A program made the translations under genes and the position numbers. Of a stretch of 8,468 nt of DNA, positions 5,575 to 8,468 are shown in pieces. The stretch is from Acidobacteriota bacterium (GTDB lineage: Bacteria; Acidobacteriota; Vicinamibacteria; Vicinamibacterales; SCN-69-37): assembly GCA_024653875.1 (NCBI GenBank), contig JANLHE010000358.1:1-8468 (forward strand), read 5' to 3'. Position 1 is the stretch's first letter, and the number at the start of each line of letters is the position of its first letter. A model generated the notes under the pieces. That model worked only from the letters and a program-made list of their open reading frames with translations. It was not told the DNA's origin and searched no databases.

Positions 5575-8468
5575 GTGAAAACCCGCATCGTGTTCCTGCT
5601 GTCGCTGGCGCTGGCCGGTGCACCGTTCCCCGCGTGGGCGCAGACGAGCGCCACGCTGGCCGGCGTGGCGCAGGACGCCTCCGGCGGCGTCCTCCCCGGC
5701 ACGCAGGTCTCGGCCCGCAACGTGGCCACGGGCGTGACACGCCAGACCACGACGGAGGCCGATGGGCGGTTCAGGCTCGCGGGCCTTCCCGCGGGTGACT
5801 ACGAGGTCCGGCTGGAACTGTCCGGATTCAGACCACTGGTTCGCACGGGCATCCACCTCACGGTGGGCGAAAACGCGTCGCTCATCCTGACCCTGGAGGT
5901 CGGCGCCACCGAAGTCGTGACGGTGTCTGGCGCCGCCTCGCAGGTCAACACGCGGTCCTCGGAACTCAGCTACATGGTGGATCAGCGCACCATCGCGCAA
6001 CTGCCGGTCAATGGCCGCAACTACACGGACCTGATGTCCCTGCTCCCCGCCGTCACGCCCTTTCCGCACCGGGACAACGGCTCGGTCGTGGCCCACGGAC
6101 TGGCGATGAGCGTCAACGGGCAGGATCCACGCGCCAACGTCTACCTGCTGGACGGCACGCTCCTCAACGACTTCACGAACAGCCCCGCTGGATCGGCGGC
6201 GGGCACGGCGCTGGGCATGGACACGGTGCAGGAATTCCGGCTCGAGTCCAACACGTACAGCGCGGAATACGGGCGCAACATCGGCGGCCAGATCAACGCC
6301 ATCACCAAGTCCGGCACCAATCGGCTCAGCGGCAGCCTGTTCGAGTTCCACCGGAACGAGGCGCTCGACGCGCGCAACTACTTCGATGTGGGCGACAAGC
6401 CGCAGTTCGTGCGCAACCAGTTCGGCGGCACGACGGGCGGAGCGCTGCGCCAGGATCGCCTCTTCTTCTTCGCGGGCTATGAGGCGCTCATTGAAAACCT
6501 TGGCCGCACCATCGTCACCACCGTGCCTGACGACAATGCGCGCCTGGGGCTCCTGCCGGGCGGCGTGACAATTCCAGTCAATCCCGCGGTGGCGCCGTAC
6601 CTCAACGAGTTTCCCCGGGCGAACGGGGACAGCCTGGGCGGCGGATTGGCCCGGTACACGTTCCCCTTCGATCAGACGCTGGATCAGCACTTCGCGCAGG
6701 CGCGGCTGGACGCGGTCCTGGCCAATGGCGCGCAGGCCTTCGTGCGTTATACGTTTGATGACGCCGCGCAGCGGCTGCCCACGGACTTCCCGCAGTTCCC
6801 GCGCACGTTCGTGTCGCGGAATCATTTCGTGACCGCCGAGTATCGACAGGCGCTGTCCGCATCGATCTTCCACACGGCGCGCTTCGGGTACAGCCGCACG
6901 CGGATCGGGCAGAACGTGGAATCCAACACCACGCAGCCGGTGAGCGAGTTCGCCGCCGGCCGCATCTTGATGGGCGCGATCGACATCGGCGGCGTTCCGC
7001 GGTTTGGCCCGCAACTCTCGGCGAACGTGCGGCTCAGACAGGACGTGTCCAGCCTGCAGTACGACCTCACGCTGTCGCGCGGCCGGCACTTCCTGAAGAC
7101 CGGCGCGCTGGCCGAACACTACGTCTCGTCGGAGTTCAACCCGACGTTCAGCCTGGGCGTCTTCCGGTTCGCCAACCTCGCCGCCTTTCTCCGCAACACG
7201 CCGGCACTGTTCATCGGCTTGACGCCGCAGGGTGACCCGAATCGACGCTGGCCGTTCACGGTGTTTGGCGCGTACCTGCAGGATGACATCCAGCTCACGC
7301 CGCGCCTGACCGTGAACCTGGGCCTCCGCCTGGAAGGGTCGACCATGCCGAAGGACGACGGCGGGCGCGACATCAACATGCGCGATCTTCTCGGCGCGCC
7401 GGAAACGGGCCAGCTGTACGAGAACCCCGCCCCGACGTTCTCGCCCCGCGCCGGCGTCGCGTGGAACGTGCGCGGCGACGGCCGGACGTCCATCCGGGCG
7501 GGTTACGGGCTGTACTTCAACACCAACAACCATCAGAACCTGATCGTCACCGTGACCAATCCGCCCGCGACGCCGCGCGTGGTGATCGCGAACCCGACGT
7601 TCCCCGTGCCGCCGTTCGAGCGCCTGACCGGCATCTCGGTCCGGCCGATTCAGTACGACATCGACCTGCCGCGGGTGCACATGTGGAATGCCAACATCCA
7701 GCAGGAGTTCTTCACCGACTGGGTCCTCACGCTGGGGTACGCCGGATCGCGCGGGCAACACCTCTGGCGCAACACCGACGTCAACGTGCCGGCGCCGACG
7801 ACGCTGCCGGACGGCACGTTCTTCTATCCGGCCGGACTGACCCGGCCCAATCGCAGCTACTCGGCGATCGAACTCAAATCGAGCGACGGCGACTCCTGGT
7901 ACAAGGCGCTGATCGTCGAGGTGAAGAAGCGCTGGACGCACGGCCTGCAGGTGCAGTCGGCCTACACGTGGTCCACGGCCGAAGACACCACGCAGAACTC
8001 GACGTTCTTTTCCGACTCCACCACGGCCACCACGTCGGCGATGCCGGAGTTCATCAAGGATTACAACAAGGGCTTTTCGGACTTCCACGCCGAACACAAC
8101 TGGGTCACCAACTTCGTCTGGGAACCGTTCGCGGGATGGCGCCTGTCCGGCATCGCGCGCCTGCGCAGCGGGAGTCCGGTGACGCCGTTCGTGCAGACCA
8201 ATCGATCGCGGTCGTTGTGGTCGCCGTCGCTCGGTCCAGGCACGGGCCCGGACCGGCCGAACTACGCCCCCGGTCGCGGCCCCGCCGGCGCGGTGACCGG
8301 CAATCCCGCGGGGTGGTTCGATCCGGCGGCGTTCGCGCTGCAGCCGGCCGGCACCTTTGGCACCGTCGGCCGTAACGAACTGTTCGGGCCCGACCTGCGC
8401 ACGGTGGACATGGCGCTCAGCAAGTTCTTCACGCTGAGCCGGCTCAGCGCCGGCCGCGGCCGCATCGA
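5575..8468 (+). CDS. TonB-dependent receptor, Oar-like with carboxypeptidase-regulatory domain (3' partial)
   Basis: The frame starts at GTG 5575 and stays open to the window end: 964 codons without a stop. Residues 1-22 are a Sec signal peptide (MKTRIVFLLSLALAG..., cleavage after AWA, mature N-terminus Q23). Residues ~26-115 form a carboxypeptidase-regulatory-like beta-sandwich (GVAQDASGGVLPGTQV; TEADGRFRLAGLPAGDYEVRL). A plug domain follows, with LPVNGRNY at 143-150, YLLDGTLLNDF near 190, and EYGRNIGGQINAITKSGTN from 231, the conserved end of the plug in Oar-type receptors. The rest is a beta-barrel with many alternating aromatic strands. GRNELFGPDLRTVDMALSKFF near the end resembles the block that usually precedes the last few strands, so probably fewer than 100-150 residues are missing. 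It acts in the outer membrane as a TonB/ExbBD-powered importer or, in Oar-like proteins, in protein export or adhesion; the ligand is unknown. No clear TonB box was seen. It is divergent from the radical SAM operon. Confidence 0.93.
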   Translation, partial: MKTRIVFLLSLALAGAPFPAWAQTSATLAGVAQDASGGVLPGTQVSARNVATGVTRQTTTEADGRFRLAGLPAGDYEVRLELSGFRPLVRTGIHLTVGENASLILTLEVGATEVVTVSGAASQVNTRSSELSYMVDQRTIAQLPVNGRNYTDLMSLLPAVTPFPHRDNGSVVAHGLAMSVNGQDPRANVYLLDGTLLNDFTNSPAGSAAGTALGMDTVQEFRLESNTYSAEYGRNIGGQINAITKSGTNRLSGSLFEFHRNEALDARNYFDVGDKPQFVRNQFGGTTGGALRQDRLFFFAGYEALIENLGRTIVTTVPDDNARLGLLPGGVTIPVNPAVAPYLNEFPRANGDSLGGGLARYTFPFDQTLDQHFAQARLDAVLANGAQAFVRYTFDDAAQRLPTDFPQFPRTFVSRNHFVTAEYRQALSASIFHTARFGYSRTRIGQNVESNTTQPVSEFAAGRILMGAIDIGGVPRFGPQLSANVRLRQDVSSLQYDLTLSRGRHFLKTGALAEHYVSSEFNPTFSLGVFRFANLAAFLRNTPALFIGLTPQGDPNRRWPFTVFGAYLQDDIQLTPRLTVNLGLRLEGSTMPKDDGGRDINMRDLLGAPETGQLYENPAPTFSPRAGVAWNVRGDGRTSIRAGYGLYFNTNNHQNLIVTVTNPPATPRVVIANPTFPVPPFERLTGISVRPIQYDIDLPRVHMWNANIQQEFFTDWVLTLGYAGSRGQHLWRNTDVNVPAPTTLPDGTFFYPAGLTRPNRSYSAIELKSSDGDSWYKALIVEVKKRWTHGLQVQSAYTWSTAEDTTQNSTFFSDSTTATTSAMPEFIKDYNKGFSDFHAEHNWVTNFVWEPFAGWRLSGIARLRSGSPVTPFVQTNRSRSLWSPSLGPGTGPDRPNYAPGRGPAGAVTGNPAGWFDPAAFALQPAGTFGTVGRNELFGPDLRTVDMALSKFFTLSRLSAGRGRI

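Noticed and set aside
5517..5750. N-terminal extension of the radical SAM protein to 527 residues
   Set aside because: The extension would lie antisense within the signal peptide and N-terminal domain of the receptor, across its RBS and the only promoter-like region, and has no HemN-like content.
5509..8097. 862-codon open frame on the minus strand opposite the receptor gene
   Set aside because: It is codon-aligned with the receptor gene, so its stops would need TTA, CTA or TCA sense codons, which this GC-rich gene avoids. The translation is Arg/Val/Ala-rich with no domain, while the plus strand gives a full signal peptide, plug and barrel.

Overview
The window reads as a GC-rich bacterial chromosome segment, most likely from an acidobacterium (Vicinamibacteria-like). 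This is an inference. It rests on the high G+C third positions, the almost complete absence of TTA/CTA/TCA codons, and an Oar-like outer-membrane receptor with an N-terminal carboxypeptidase-regulatory-like domain, a type greatly expanded in that phylum. No rRNA, tRNA, CRISPR array, IS element or terminator was recognised, and no gene-free stretch exceeds about 60 bases.

Layout: a divergent 58-bp intergenic region (5517-5574) splits the window. To its left, seven genes run leftward on the minus strand with very short gaps or overlaps, as one likely operon. In transcription order they are: a HemN-like radical SAM protein (4167-5516); an FAD enzyme with the signature motifs of flavin-dependent halogenases (2920-4167); a 4HBT hotdog thioesterase (2509-2910); an ABA4-like (DUF4281) membrane protein (1978-2469); a 12-TM MFS transporter (604-1923); a small multi-TM protein of unknown function (79-594); and the first 13 codons of a signal-peptide-bearing protein cut by the window edge (1-41). 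To the right, a large SusC/Oar-like TonB-dependent receptor starts at a GTG at 5575 and runs off the window end at 8468, so it is 3'-incomplete.

How they may work together (inference): radical SAM enzyme + halogenase-type flavoenzyme + acyl-thioesterase + membrane modifying enzyme + exporter looks like the tailoring and transport half of a small-molecule or lipid/terpenoid pathway. No core synthase (PKS, NRPS, terpene cyclase), carrier protein or flavin reductase is visible, so either the substrate comes from elsewhere or the cluster continues past position 1. The combination matches no named pathway that I recognise and is the most interesting content here. The divergent receptor may simply be a neighbour. 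However, its putative -10 hexamer overlaps that of the operon on the opposite strand, so the two units may be co-regulated.
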